Below are positions 28,224-38,491 of a DNA stretch of 64,000 nt, in pieces. This DNA comes from Leishmania martiniquensis (lineage: Eukaryota; Euglenozoa; Kinetoplastea; Trypanosomatida; Trypanosomatidae). Position 1 is the first letter of the stretch. Every line of letters begins with the position of its first letter. The translations under genes and the position numbers were made by a program. The DNA is taken from assembly GCF_017916325.1 (NCBI RefSeq), contig NC_090168.1:7501-71500 (forward strand), written 5' to 3'. Under the pieces are notes generated by a model. The model had not been told where the DNA came from. It made no database searches and saw only the letters and a list, made by a program, of their open reading frames with translations.

Positions 28224-28979
28224 TCTTCTAACGGTGCAGCGAGCGCTATTGAAGAGCCGAATGGCACAGAAAATTCGCCTTGGCGAAGGCGCGACGGGCA
28301 CGAACTCAACCGCTCGCGGGCCTTGGAAAGACGCTCTTGAGCTTCAGCGGCTGTGAAAAACGGGAAAGGGACGAAAAGAGAGAGGGGAGTGCGTGGAACA
28401 GCGATCATCAGAGCATCCTGTGCGCCAAAAGGTCCCCTTGAGGCGCCACTGTGAAATAGCGAGATGCATAGAGGCCTTGAAACCTAGATGTGTGTAACAC
28501 AAGGGGGGACGTCGCCACTCTCAGCAAAGATAGCTGAGACGACCAATAAGAAGGCGTGCGCCAAAGACGGAGACGGAACGCTTCTCGTCCAACGTGCCAC
28601 CTTCCCCTTCCTTCCTTTCACCCTCCCACCTCAGTTGCCGGTTGGGTTCCTGTGAGAGGGGATAGGGAGAGCGTGTTGCGCGCTCAAAAAAAAAGGAGTC
28701 GGTCCAGTCGCGAGAATATGCAGGCGATTGCCGCTAGCATACACCAATCACTTGCGAGGAGCAGCAGCGCAGGACATCTCGACAACCTCTCAGCGCGCAT
28801 TGTGTAGTTCCTAAAGGAAGCGCAGACACACACCCGCCTAAGGAGGCGCCCGCACCGGTGCTTTTCTACCGCCGCGCTCTCTCTTCGGGTGGGTGTTGCG
28901 CAGACGAGCCTGACGGCAGAAATACGCGCAGAAAAGAGCGACTAACAGCAGCGTCGTCATCCGCCTCGCACTTCTTTTA
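28224..28979. other. Intergenic spacer with splice signal
   Basis: The minus-strand pyrimidine tract at about 28360-28385 (plus strand gggaaagggacgaaaagaga) probably serves the 352-aa gene. No gene seen in the rest. Confidence 0.4.
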
Positions 28980-29956
28980 GTGCTTGTAGAAACACACACC
29001 GGTCTTGCTTGACGCAGTGCTCATCAGAGTGGGCAAGCGGTACCAAAAACCTCGCCGCACCGTTTTGGTACGCCTCGATACCCAGCGCCACTGTTCCGGG
29101 GAAGCGGCTCCTCCGTGCGCCGACTCATGCGGAGCCCTACGTGCGCTCGGGCCCACGGCTCTTTTTTTGTTACGGAGCTGAAAGAGCGGACTCACGCCCG
29201 TCGTTGAAGAAGGCGTCGCGAACGGCGTCCCTCAGGGTGTAGCCAAATATGTTCGCCAGCTCCGCTTCATAGCTTTCCTGCTGCAGCTCGCGTTTGTGCT
29301 CTCGCTGCTCGTCCAGCTCTGTCGAAGGCCGGCCTAAGCAGAAAGATACTCCGCCTGGCGTCGCTGCTCCTACTGCATGTAGAAGGGGCGCTACGCCTTT
29401 CGGGCGCTCTTCAGCACGTTATCGATTCCACCGTTGCAGCGGTAGTGAAGTTGACCGAGCGGTAGTAATCCTCCCGTCTAGGTCCCTTTCGAGCCGCCTG
29501 TGCCGCTGAACATGAGCTGCTCCGCCGCCAAGCAACTGTTGGGGTGCGGGCCACTGGTGGCTGTGCGCGCTGCCGCACCTGCAGTCGACCAATTCCTGAG
29601 GTCCTTGACTTCAACACACTCTTCACAATCCGCGCTCGCACTGAGGATGTATCGTGGCAGTGATGCCCCTCTACAGATCCCCCGACTCGGCACAGACCAA
29701 GGAAAAACTCGTGTACAAGGTCGAACAGTGGTTGCGCCACCTTTACTGAGGTGCAGTGGGAGCCCGCATCTCCACAACCTTCACCGATGTCGCCGGAAAG
29801 AGGGCGCATACATGCGGCCAGCGTGAGAGTGACATTCACTGCCATAGAGAGTTAGTCTGCTGTGTAACCTCAGCGCCCTCGTAGTCCGCTGATCTGCGTT
29901 TCGCCCTGTACATTATAAGGGAGTTGCACGACTATCACTGTTACAGCAGCAGCCAT
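28980..29956 (-). pseudogene. Probable decayed gene, family unknown
   Basis: An ATG at 29954-29956 opens MAAAVTVIVVQLPYNVQGE, interrupted by TGA after 28 codons and by another stop soon after. The same frame reopens from 29845 (MAVNVTLTLAACMRPLSG, with DLVHEFFLGLCRVGGSVEG) and ends at 29411. A different frame then continues with coding-like sequence: QRHRRLERDLDGRI (about 29490) and, after a stop, TELDEQREHKRELQQESYEA and LANIFGYTLRDAVRDAFFND (about 29200-29320). Block order and shared strand suggest one broken gene with a helical, charged C-terminal part. A minus-strand pyrimidine tract at 30013-30050 precedes it. No family recognised. Confidence 0.45.
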
Positions 29957-30607
29957 GTATTCCAAAGAAGCAACTAGAAAATGATTCACCTCACTACTGA
30001 CGTTGCCGTAAGGGTGGGGGGAAGAGGAGGCGGCCGCCGGAAAAAAGGGACGCTGCGTCGGGTTGGCGCGGCCCCGAGTCGAGAGATGAGTGTCGAATGA
30101 GGGAAAACAGGGAAAAGTGAGCGGCGGGCAATGACGGGGTGCAACACGGAGGTGCAGAAGCGCCCAAGGGAATGGCGCCCAGAGAGAGCACGATAGGCGG
30201 CGTTTCGAGCCCGTCGCGCATTTGATTTCGTGCGATGCGCATCACTGTGGCTGTACAGGCGAACAGCTCGTCACGAGAGAGTGAGAGTCACGAGTAAGGC
30301 GGTAGTGAAGAGGAATACCAGCGGTTCTTGAGCGGGCGGCCAACAGGTGGTGGTAAGGCAGGTTGGGATGAGCGCCTTAGACATGATTGTAGCCGTGCAC
30401 CGTCTATGGTCGCAAGCCTTCGGCAGTGGTGCGACGAAGCCCCGTGCAAGTGCCTTCTTGATGAAGCCACTCGTACGCACATACACAAACACATGCACAC
30501 AGATACGCACACATGTACAGGGACCAGAAAGGTCATCTTCCATGCCCACTCACTGAGGCAATCACACCTTGACGAATAGCCACGAATATGTGCCGTGAGT
30601 GCTGCTC
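29957..30607. other. Spacer with CA-rich tract
   Basis: Minus-strand pyrimidine tracts at about 30013-30050 and 30085-30120. A CA-rich interval spans about 30475-30520. The rest is the 3' UTR of the CEP19-like gene. Confidence 0.4.
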
Positions 30608-31708
30608 CTAATCCGAGTCCTGGTCCCACTCGCTACTCTGCGCGGGCTTTGGCACGTCGACACGCTTGTCGTACACATAGCCCGGATCGCCAGGCCTCAC
30701 GGCGTTTGCTTTGAAGCGCTCATTCATCACCTCTTTGAACTCCTGCAGGGTGATGTCATCGGCGTCGTTGAGGTCCACGTTTTCAAGCGCTGCTTCGGGG
30801 TCGCGATAGAGAAGACCCAGGTCCGCCTTCTGCGGCTTGCTGCCACGCGTTGTGCGGCCACCTGTGAAGGACTCGTGCGTCCTTGTTGGCAGCAACTCCG
30901 CGACGGCAGTTTGTGCGACTGCACCAGTCAGGGGTGTAGCCACCGCCAGCACTACAGGGCTCTGCCCTTGAAAGCGCTGGCAACGTATGAGGAGTGACTG
31001 AAACTGCGCCTCAGACAGCAGTGCCTCATGCGTCGTCGCCAGCCGTCGAGCAAGTTGCGCAGTCGGCATGTTAGGCCGCAGGTTCGCAGGCAAGTGAATG
31101 CGTCGCACGTGCAGCACACCGGCCGGTCTCTCATACTCAATGCAAAGGGTAGGCGGATGAATACGAATGCCTGTTCGCGTGACACGCGCGACAGAGCTCG
31201 ACATCCGGCACCACCACTGTCGAGGTGTCAGCGCCCTAATCATGAGGCCTTCAATGATGTCAGACACCAGCTCGTCGGCCGCCACCTCGTGCAGCCCCTT
31301 CTCCCGAAAGTCAGCGCCTCTTTTCTGAATGACATGGGCGATTAGGTCGGATGGCACGAGGCAGGGAAGAACTGCAGCACTTGTGCGCAGAGCCTCGGCG
31401 TACTCGCTCACGTTACAGCCAGCCGGATACAGGCTGGACACCAGTTCCCTGGCATCGTCGATGTCACGCTCGTGTTTCAGGCGCAAATCGTGTAGCATAG
31501 ATGCGTGGCGGCTACACATCTCCTCATACCAGCGACTCTGTGCGACATGAGAAGCGATATCCGGCAGTGGTGCACCCGACTCGGTGGTCCACTCTACGTG
31601 AGTTCGCAGCGCCAGCTCTCGCACTGCTTTCCGCGGGTCGCGTCTGTATTTTCGAAAGAGATGGTGCACGAGAGCCCAAAGCTCCGCTCCCAAGTCGTCC
31701 ACCGCCAT
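30608..31708 (-). CDS. CEP19-like basal body protein with extra N-terminal region (366 aa)
   Basis: Residues 178-366 match CEP19: a start of GIRIHPPTLCIEYE, the central helices, and a C-terminal signature GDPGYVYDKRVDVP followed by a Trp/Asp/Ser-rich tail (SSEWDQDSD). In animals CEP19 is recruited to the centriole by FOP and CEP350 and loads RABL2, which starts intraflagellar transport. Human CEP19 is about 165 residues; here an additional helical N-terminal region of about 175 residues (ELWALVHHLFRKYRRDPRKA, KHERDIDDARELVSSLYP) is present. Between the central helices and the C-terminus an Ala/Thr-rich insert (about 240-310) is also added. The start ATG is 31706-31708. The FOP-like gene lies 20 kb downstream on the same strand. 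Confidence 0.8.
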   Translation of the reverse strand: MAVDDLGAELWALVHHLFRKYRRDPRKAVRELALRTHVEWTTESGAPLPDIASHVAQSRWYEEMCSRHASMLHDLRLKHERDIDDARELVSSLYPAGCNVSEYAEALRTSAAVLPCLVPSDLIAHVIQKRGADFREKGLHEVAADELVSDIIEGLMIRALTPRQWWCRMSSSVARVTRTGIRIHPPTLCIEYERPAGVLHVRRIHLPANLRPNMPTAQLARRLATTHEALLSEAQFQSLLIRCQRFQGQSPVVLAVATPLTGAVAQTAVAELLPTRTHESFTGGRTTRGSKPQKADLGLLYRDPEAALENVDLNDADDITLQEFKEVMNERFKANAVRPGDPGYVYDKRVDVPKPAQSSEWDQDSD

Positions 31709-32363
31709 CTGAATGGCTCTCGTACCTGAGACAGCGAGCTATGTGCGGGCTGCTCAGCACTCAGCCAGAAGAATACGTGGGACCCGCTGCAGAGATTGAG
31801 CGGTGCTCCCCTCTCTCCTCCTTTCTGTCACCTGGCGGAGAGTGAAGGTCCTTCGCGTGAGGCAGAAGAGTGGAGGGGAATATAGGGAGGAGGTGCGTGG
31901 AGATAGAGCGACATAGGAGACAAAGTGGAATCGGCGAAAGGGGTAGTGACAGTGCCGCTGGTCAGTAGTGAATGAAACAATGGGCATTGCCATGGCGGTA
32001 AGCCACCTGGAATAGTGAGCGCGCACTGCCCATGTAGGGCACACGCTGCTCAATCACTGGTCCCTCACACCCTTAGGCGGCCGGGGCAGGGGAAAAGGGG
32101 GCGTCATGCCGCAGCACACACCCTCCTCCTCCCATGTCGTCCGTTGCTTATCGGTGCCTCGAGACAGCACTCGAGAAACAGATGACTAGTCATGTGATTC
32201 GCCGATCGTGAGAGTGGCAGGCAGCACAATGTGTACACACAGGCACGCGAACAGACGTATCAATAAGCGATACAAAGCTGGGCGCCGCAGAAGCTCGCCG
32301 AGGGCACAGGATGCTGCCTCGCATATCGCTACACTCTGTGGGCGCCAACGCATCGATGCCAAC
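31709..32363. other. Intergenic spacer with splice signal
   Basis: A minus-strand pyrimidine tract lies at about 31860-31895. The remainder is PRP31 3' UTR with no further feature. Confidence 0.45.
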
Positions 32364-33389
32364 TTAGCTCACATGCCGGCGCTTTCGACCGCGGCGCTCG
32401 TACATGTTGTGGCCAGCGCCACGCAGCACGGGAGGGTCCAGCCAAGCACGCATGCGGTTACACACGAGCCGACGCTCGCGGACTCCTTCGTAGTTCGTTG
32501 GTGCTCGCCGGTTTGCGTCAATGCGCGCTAACGTTAGTGTCACGCTTGAAACCAAACGCACTGCTTTCGGTCGTAGCTGAGGTGGAAGGTTTGCCACCAG
32601 ATCACAATTACTCAGGAATCCAGTCGTCTTGATAGCGATTCCGCTATCGTTCGAGCGCCGACTGCCGAGCCTCGCCACATCGGCGGGGTCCATGATCGAC
32701 AGATTCGCTACGCTGCCGGAGATGGCGAAGAGCTGTGAGGTGATGCCGGTGCCGAGGAAGGCGCACAGGTTGGGGCAGATGAGCGGCATCGAGCACTGTA
32801 TGTACTCGAGGAATGTTTGCTTCGCCATCTCGAGGTTCTCAAGCTCCTCACACGCTTCGAGTACGCGGCTCAGCTCCTCCTGAGACAAATCGCGCCCAAA
32901 CGTCGTCGAAGCGCAAGCCACCACGACCACCAGCAGCTGAGACGGGATGAGCTCGTCCAATTGTGCCACGACAGAACTGAGGTCGACGTTGTTTTGGATT
33001 ATCTTCACCACCTTGGCGTAGAGAACGCTGTCAGAGAAAAACATGGCAAGCTCGGGGAAGCGTATGCTGTAGTGTGCGCGCAGGAAAACGTGCACACGGC
33101 TTTTCTCCACCTCGATGCGCAGCACTAACGAGCTGCAGTCTGACACATACCGGTACTCGGGATCGTCTGATGGAATGGAGTTTTTCCGACGCCCGGTCGT
33201 CTGCTCGTAGTCACTCAACCGGCGCAGCATCCCACTCAAGTAGGAGGAGCGAAGTAATTTCGTAACCTCAGTAACACTCTCGTACCGGAGTGCATCATCG
33301 TCACTGAGCAGCGGCACTTCATTTTCTTCATATGCTGGGATCTCTTCGAGCGCGGCAGTCGCCACATGTGCATCAAAGCCTTCATCCAT
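32364..33389 (-). CDS. PRP31: U4/U6 snRNP protein PRP31 (341 aa)
   Basis: The protein carries the NOSIC region (about 85-145, including VLRIEVEKSRVHVFLRAHY and FPELAMFFSD) and the Nop domain (about 145-290), with the diagnostic ICPNLCAFLGTGITSQLF and SGSVANLSIMDPADVARLGS segments. PRP31 binds the 15.5K-U4 snRNA complex and is needed to form the U4/U6.U5 tri-snRNP, which in kinetoplastids serves mainly trans-splicing. It is shorter than human or yeast PRP31 (about 495), lacking most of the C-terminal Prp31_C region; only a short basic tail (RRGRKRRHVS) remains. The first ATG in frame is 33387-33389. Confidence 0.93.
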   Translation of the reverse strand: MDEGFDAHVATAALEEIPAYEENEVPLLSDDDALRYESVTEVTKLLRSSYLSGMLRRLSDYEQTTGRRKNSIPSDDPEYRYVSDCSSLVLRIEVEKSRVHVFLRAHYSIRFPELAMFFSDSVLYAKVVKIIQNNVDLSSVVAQLDELIPSQLLVVVVACASTTFGRDLSQEELSRVLEACEELENLEMAKQTFLEYIQCSMPLICPNLCAFLGTGITSQLFAISGSVANLSIMDPADVARLGSRRSNDSGIAIKTTGFLSNCDLVANLPPQLRPKAVRLVSSVTLTLARIDANRRAPTNYEGVRERRLVCNRMRAWLDPPVLRGAGHNMYERRGRKRRHVS

Positions 33390-34241
33390 TCTCACCAGAG
33401 TCACTCTGGCCGCCACAGACTAGAGTACGGCGCAGAAAGGGAGGAAGCGCGCTCGCCACACTGGGGAAGGGGGCGGGGAAGAGAGGGGGGCGGGCGGGCT
33501 ATTCAATGCGTCCACTGCTAGTATCGTTGCGTTTGTGCACGTGTAGCACGCAACAGCGGCAGACAGCATAACCGTGAAGAGACGTCACGAGGGAGGAGCA
33601 GAGATGACGGGGGTCGCCTGCCAAGAGGACAGCGGACAATCAGAGGGAGAGAGCCGCCGCGCCAGTGTTCTAGAAAGTCAGCCGCGAAGCAAAGCTTTCC
33701 ACCGCGCTCGCCGGCACACCTACCGGCTATCAGCGCAGCCAGGGCATGGCGCGCTGAACGCAAGAGACAGGGTAGCCTGTGGCGTCCGTAACACAGAACA
33801 GTGTCGCAGAGAGCACCTCGTCAAGGCGCTACTGCCTCTACCGTCGCTTCGGGGCACGCATGTTCACGCTAGCTATAGAAGAGCCGCTGAGGTCCACGGG
33901 AGCCGAGATATGGGAGGGGGGGAGGGGGCACATGCGAGCCCATCGCTCACCGTCGCACTACCAGAGCCGCCGTTTGCATCAGGGAAGAGACGGATGCGGG
34001 TGTCTTTGTTTCGGGTAACCGCGGAATGCGGGGGGAGGGGGGCGATCACAGTTCGTATAATGACAGTGGGAGATTGTACATCAACTGGGAGAAAAAGAAG
34101 GCACTCGCTCGCGGCGGTGTAGAACGCACACGCCACCACGTCGGGATCCAAGACGCCGAGGTGAGCTGCCCCGCCCACCCCCGCATACGCGCAGCTTTTG
34201 CAAAGGCTGTCAAGAGCACTGGGGTTGGGAGAAGAGGGCAT
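33390..34241. other. Intergenic spacer with splice signal
   Basis: A strong G/A run on the plus strand (minus-strand pyrimidine) at about 33432-33496 precedes PRP31. The remainder is 3' UTR of the ankyrin gene. No gene seen. Confidence 0.45.
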
Positions 34242-35468
34242 CTACGACTGCGGACACCGAGCAGGGGACAGCGAGAGTTGCTTGAGATCGTTGTTCGCCG
34301 TCTTCCAGACGCTACGGTAGTGTAGCACTGCATTTCGTCGCCTGTCATTGGCTCCTTTCTCGAGATACAGCCTTTTGGCTACTTGATAGTTGAAGTATGC
34401 CTTGGCTTCCTCGATCAAGGCGCGGAGCTCCGCTTCGATCTTACCACTGTGTTCGCTGCTCTGCACCGCCTCAAGACTGCACTGATGCGGCTGTATAAGA
34501 CCATGATCTATCAGCACACGCCACGCTCGCACGTGCGCCGCGTTCAGAACACGCTCCAGTACTGTGTTCGAAGAGCAGAGAGCTGTGGTCTCTGTCACGT
34601 AGCCAAGGTCAACAAGACGTTCGAACAGGAAAAGCTGCTGAGACGTCATTTGGAGATTAGAAGGGAGAATTCTGTCCAGTACCGCCGGAAGGGCATCCCA
34701 TAGCGCATCCGCCACGTCGAAGTCGATGGAGACAGGAAGGGCGCCTCCCACTGTTGCGCGGCACTCCATTACATCCAGAAGCAACGACAGCGACTTGGCA
34801 TCCTGCTCTATCGCGGCCGTCTTCCACACCTCCACTCCCGTCTTGCCGCCAAAAGTGTTGCGGATAAAATCGCGGTAGAGGGGAAGGAGAAGCGCTATCG
34901 CCGACGCCTGCTGCTCACAGTGGGCGAGAAAGAGTGTAGTGCGGCCACGAAAGTTCCCATGGCAACTGGTTGTGAAGAGGGGGTTAGTGCGAGTGGGGAT
35001 CAGAAGCTCAGCCCCTAGATCTCGAAGAACACGAATGCAGTCGACGCGGCCGTGCAACGCAGCCAGGTGCGACGGCGTTAGACCACTCGCATTGTAGGTG
35101 TCGACGGCGCAGCCACACTCCCTGACCAAAATCCCAATCATGATAGCGAAACCAAAGCTAGCGGCCACGTGAAGGGCGCTGTTGCCGTTCGCATCGCGTA
35201 GGCGTGGAATCTGCGCTGCATCTACCTGTGGCACCGCGTTTGCCTCAACGTTTGCATTTTCCGTGCGCACCATATCCGCAACACCCCTGACGCTCATCTT
35301 GTATCGGATGAGCTCCATTCCAGGGCTTACGTCGAAAGGGTTATCGCCACGCACAAGAATTAGCAACGAGGCCACGTCGTTAGTGGCCACCAGGTCAAAC
35401 AGATCGCGCTGGGGGAGCCGGTAGGCGGGTGCCGAAGCCCTCGCAGGTGCCTCCACCACGCTCGTCAT
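34242..35468 (-). CDS. Ankyrin-repeat protein (408 aa)
   Basis: Two clear ankyrin repeats lie at about residues 97-165: DANGNSALHVAASFGFAIMI and NASGLTPSHLAALHGRVDCI followed by RVLRDLGAELL. Flanking helices suggest further degenerate repeats on both sides. The C-terminal 80 residues are a helix-rich tail (EAELRALIEEAKAYFNYQVA). No catalytic domain is attached, so the protein probably acts as a binding scaffold; partner and location are unknown. The start is the first in-frame ATG (35466-35468). Confidence 0.85.
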   Translation of the reverse strand: MTSVVEAPARASAPAYRLPQRDLFDLVATNDVASLLILVRGDNPFDVSPGMELIRYKMSVRGVADMVRTENANVEANAVPQVDAAQIPRLRDANGNSALHVAASFGFAIMIGILVRECGCAVDTYNASGLTPSHLAALHGRVDCIRVLRDLGAELLIPTRTNPLFTTSCHGNFRGRTTLFLAHCEQQASAIALLLPLYRDFIRNTFGGKTGVEVWKTAAIEQDAKSLSLLLDVMECRATVGGALPVSIDFDVADALWDALPAVLDRILPSNLQMTSQQLFLFERLVDLGYVTETTALCSSNTVLERVLNAAHVRAWRVLIDHGLIQPHQCSLEAVQSSEHSGKIEAELRALIEEAKAYFNYQVAKRLYLEKGANDRRRNAVLHYRSVWKTANNDLKQLSLSPARCPQS

Positions 35469-36163
35469 CCCTACTTCGCAGTGCAACAGTCAAGATGAGA
35501 AAGTGAACGAGCAACGAGAGGCCGTCACCGCCTTAGCACGCGTGTCCACTGAATTGCAAGCGGTGCCCAAATGGGCGAACCACTTGTCAAGGCGCCCTTG
35601 CGCCCCTTCTTCCTGTAGCGGCACGTCGAGGAGGGTCGACTTGAGACAATGGAAAACAGACGACCTTCCCCGTTGCCCTTTGATGAAGGAGAGAGGTTTA
35701 GCACACAGTGAAAGCAGTTGTGGAGAGGCGCTTCCCTCTAATGAAATGTCCCGAGGGTAGTCGAAGCAGAAAACAACGCACAGAGCAGTATCAGAGAGGG
35801 ATTCAGGGATTGGGAAGAAAGCAGATGCCCATGCGAGAAGCAGAGGTGGAAAGGTGCGGGCCGAGAGACCACACGAAAGGTTCGTTGTCGCCACCTCTCT
35901 CTCTGTCCGCCCCGCTCCTCAGCCACCACTCACCTCACAGCCCGCAAAACGCCCCGTGGGGCGCTCGGAAGTGGAAGTGATCATCCGAGGCGGTATGCAT
36001 TGTCCGAAGATCACTCTTTCCGCAGAGAATGCGTAGCTCGCTTGTTAGCAACTCGGCTTCCGTCTCTCGAAAGGCTCATGCGCGCAGCAGCAGACGTGAG
36101 CAGAAGGGCTCCAAAGAAACGTCGAAGGGGCAAACAACGTGAAGAACAGCAGCGAACTGCACC
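35469..36163. other. Intergenic spacer with splice signals
   Basis: Minus-strand pyrimidine-rich patches at about 35790-35860. A longer minus-strand open frame here has no ATG. Iwr1 3' UTR fills the rest. Confidence 0.4.
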
Positions 36164-37138
36164 TCAGCCGCTGCTGCTCCACCCGCTGCTGAGACTCCGC
36201 TCCGTGTAGTCTTCCTCACAAAATATGCCGTAGGTGTCGCGTGATGCCACGCCACCCCTCGGACGCCCTGTGGACACGTCGGACGGCTCTTGGTCTGACC
36301 TTCTCGCCGACACGTCACTGCGGTCATCGGCGTCATCCGGGTAGTCGTTGCCTGAAAAGTCCTCGGCGTTACTATCGTATTCGTCGTCTTTGCGGTGATC
36401 TGGGTAACAGTAGAGGTCCGCCATTGCATCCGCTCTGTCCTCCAAGCACAGCACCTCATCGTATTTCTGCAGCAGCTTCCACATTGCTCCATCTTCGTCC
36501 ACCTCCACCGATCCCCAGCGCGAGGAAGACGAGGCCGGATCAGTGACTGCGATGCTGTGGTCGCCGACGCTAGACGTGCGGCGGAGCGGCGTGAGAAAGT
36601 AGCAAGGGAGCTGCTCATCCTCCTCGCCTCTGCCACGCTTCAGGCGGACTCGAGTGCCCCCGGGAGCATCGTCTTCCGTTATGGCGAATTCACCAAACGC
36701 CTCGACCATCGCATCACTCTCCGTTGCCTTCGAATCCAATATGAAGAGTTCCATCGCAGGGGCACTCACGTCTGCGCTAGACAGGCTATCATCACACTCG
36801 ATGACCACGCACTGAGCAGTCGCGGTGAGGCGCTCCACTTGAGAACAAGATTTTTGCGCCTGCTGCTTCGCAGACTCTCGCGGAGCAGGCACCTGTCCCT
36901 TTCTGGTCGACCGCTCCATTTCGATGCGGGGTAAGCGGCGGAACACGAGCCTGGTACGACTCGAGATGACAGGCTGCAGGACTAACGGCAGGGTGCCCAT
37001 TTCCGCGCTATCCCATTGCACCCGCACGTGCGTGGGCGGATTTGCCTCCTCAAGAAATCCATCACGCCCGCGCTTGCGGCTAACCTTCAGGTACACTCGC
37101 GTCTGTGGCGTGCCGCCCCCACAAGGCGAGAGGTTCAT
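36164..37138 (-). CDS. IWR1: Iwr1-like RNA polymerase II nuclear import factor (324 aa)
   Basis: The C-terminal part contains the Iwr1 motif: ADLYCYPDHRKDDEYDSNAE followed by DFSGNDYPDD (about residues 240-270), the D-S-N-x-E-D-x-x-x-N-D-Y-P-D core of the family. The N-terminus has the expected basic segment (VYLKVSRKRGRDG, about 15-27), which in yeast Iwr1 is the bipartite nuclear localisation signal region. Iwr1 (SLC7A6OS in humans) binds assembled RNA polymerase II in the cytoplasm and carries it into the nucleus. The middle is low in conservation and acidic. Size is close to human and yeast proteins (about 310-350). Start ATG is 37136-37138. Confidence 0.88.
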   Translation of the reverse strand: MNLSPCGGGTPQTRVYLKVSRKRGRDGFLEEANPPTHVRVQWDSAEMGTLPLVLQPVISSRTRLVFRRLPRIEMERSTRKGQVPAPRESAKQQAQKSCSQVERLTATAQCVVIECDDSLSSADVSAPAMELFILDSKATESDAMVEAFGEFAITEDDAPGGTRVRLKRGRGEEDEQLPCYFLTPLRRTSSVGDHSIAVTDPASSSSRWGSVEVDEDGAMWKLLQKYDEVLCLEDRADAMADLYCYPDHRKDDEYDSNAEDFSGNDYPDDADDRSDVSARRSDQEPSDVSTGRPRGGVASRDTYGIFCEEDYTERSLSSGWSSSG

Positions 37139-38033
37139 GAGGGATTCTACCGAGGACAGACGTATGAGGGAAGCAGACGTCCTTACCGGGCGAAAACTGC
37201 CTTTACAGTCCCGATCGAGCCGCCTGTAAAAAAAAGAGGTCCGCCGGTCGATTTGCTTTTACGCCCCACAAATAATTGCGAAATGAAATAATCACCACTG
37301 CACCCTCAGTACAGCGGAGAGGACGCTAATGCCACAAGTGCAGAGAGAGCGGACGTCCCTCACCTCGCATTACGTCGTTACCAGTAGCCAAGCTGTAGCG
37401 AAAAAAGCCTCTAAGAAAAAAAATGGGCAAGGCGAAAGAGAGGTGCCGACTACGACGGCATTACTGCCTGCGCTATAAAGGAGCAGCGAGACAAAGGAAA
37501 AGCGAAGCACGCACTTACGCATGAAGAGGGGTTAGGGAACTAGCGGATGATGAGGCACACGGTGCACACGCTTAGTTTCCTATTCACGCCACCACCAGAC
37601 CTTTCTGTCTGCCTTGACACTGTCGCATCTCTCTCCCTCCGCCCCTCAGCACACACGCAGTGTACGGAGCGCAACCAGTTGAGAACCAAAAGACGGCACA
37701 ACGCCCTCGGCATCTGCTACAATTAGAATTATTCTTTCCTTCCCTGTAGTTTACGTACATGCCCCCTCCCCTACACGTCAGCACATCGCCTATCTGCCAA
37801 ACCTAGCTCGCCTCGTCGCAGGCGCTGAAAAAGCTAGAGCCCAGAAACCATTGGATAGATACGCCGAACTGACGTGGAATCAGAAGAAATCGTATACGGG
37901 AGAAACAGATGGTGCCTCTCCACATCTCTCACTGCATAACCTCAGCAACGTCTTCGCGTGCGGAAAAGCAGATGCGGCCAAATGCTCCCCCTTCACCTCC
38001 ACTCTTACCTACGCTAAAACGAGGTCAGCTTCA
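37139..38033. other. Intergenic spacer upstream of Iwr1
   Basis: Contains A-rich and pyrimidine-rich patches (about 37398-37445 and 37735-37745) but no strong tract next to Iwr1. No gene seen before repeat copy B begins. Confidence 0.4.
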
Positions 38034-38491
38034 CTCCTCCTCCGCCCTCGCGTGCGGCAGGGCCATCGCGTGGTGCCACGCGGCCCGGCAGACACAGAGG
38101 GGACGGCAGGGCGCCGCCGCGGCCGAGCGAGCGCGGCCTCTACGCCTACCCCCCCACCGCCCACCGCCCAGCAGGCCGGCCACCAAGTGCCGCATCCACG
38201 CCGCGGGCGGCTCAGGCTCCCCCCTAAGCAGAAGGCTGTGGGGGCCGGGTGCGATACGCTCCCGCCATCTGACGGCCTGCCCCGCCACATCGATGGCGCA
38301 GGCGTCACCAGCTCCGTGAGCCGCTCCGGCGCGGCGCCATGCACGACCAGGCCGTCACACATCGTGCGCGCTCGACCCTGCACCACCGCCACAGGAGGCT
38401 CGGCACGGGCAGGGGGATAGGGCGGCCGCTTTGACATCCCGGCACCGGCAGCAGTGCAGCACTCCTCCTCCGTCATGCGGGTGAGGAGAGG
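38034..38491 (-). repeat. Dispersed GC-rich repeat, copy B
   Basis: About 458 bp. It carries the extra internal segment of about 94 bp (38305-38398) that copies A and D lack. Its right end (ctcctcctccgtcatgcggg to about 38491) is shared with copy D only, while single-base variants in its left part are shared with copy A (for example gtgccacgcgg, ggctcccccct, gggtgcgatac). Its left edge is shorter than the other copies. It lies in the 3' UTR region of the 448-aa membrane protein gene. Confidence 0.8.

Noticed and set aside
35490..35894. A 134-codon minus-strand frame upstream of the ankyrin gene
   Set aside because: It has no ATG at all and lies in the leader and splice-signal region.
36076..36636. 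Long minus-strand and plus-strand frames overlapping Iwr1
   Set aside because: Shadows of the real Iwr1 gene in other frames; the Iwr1 motif fixes the correct frame.
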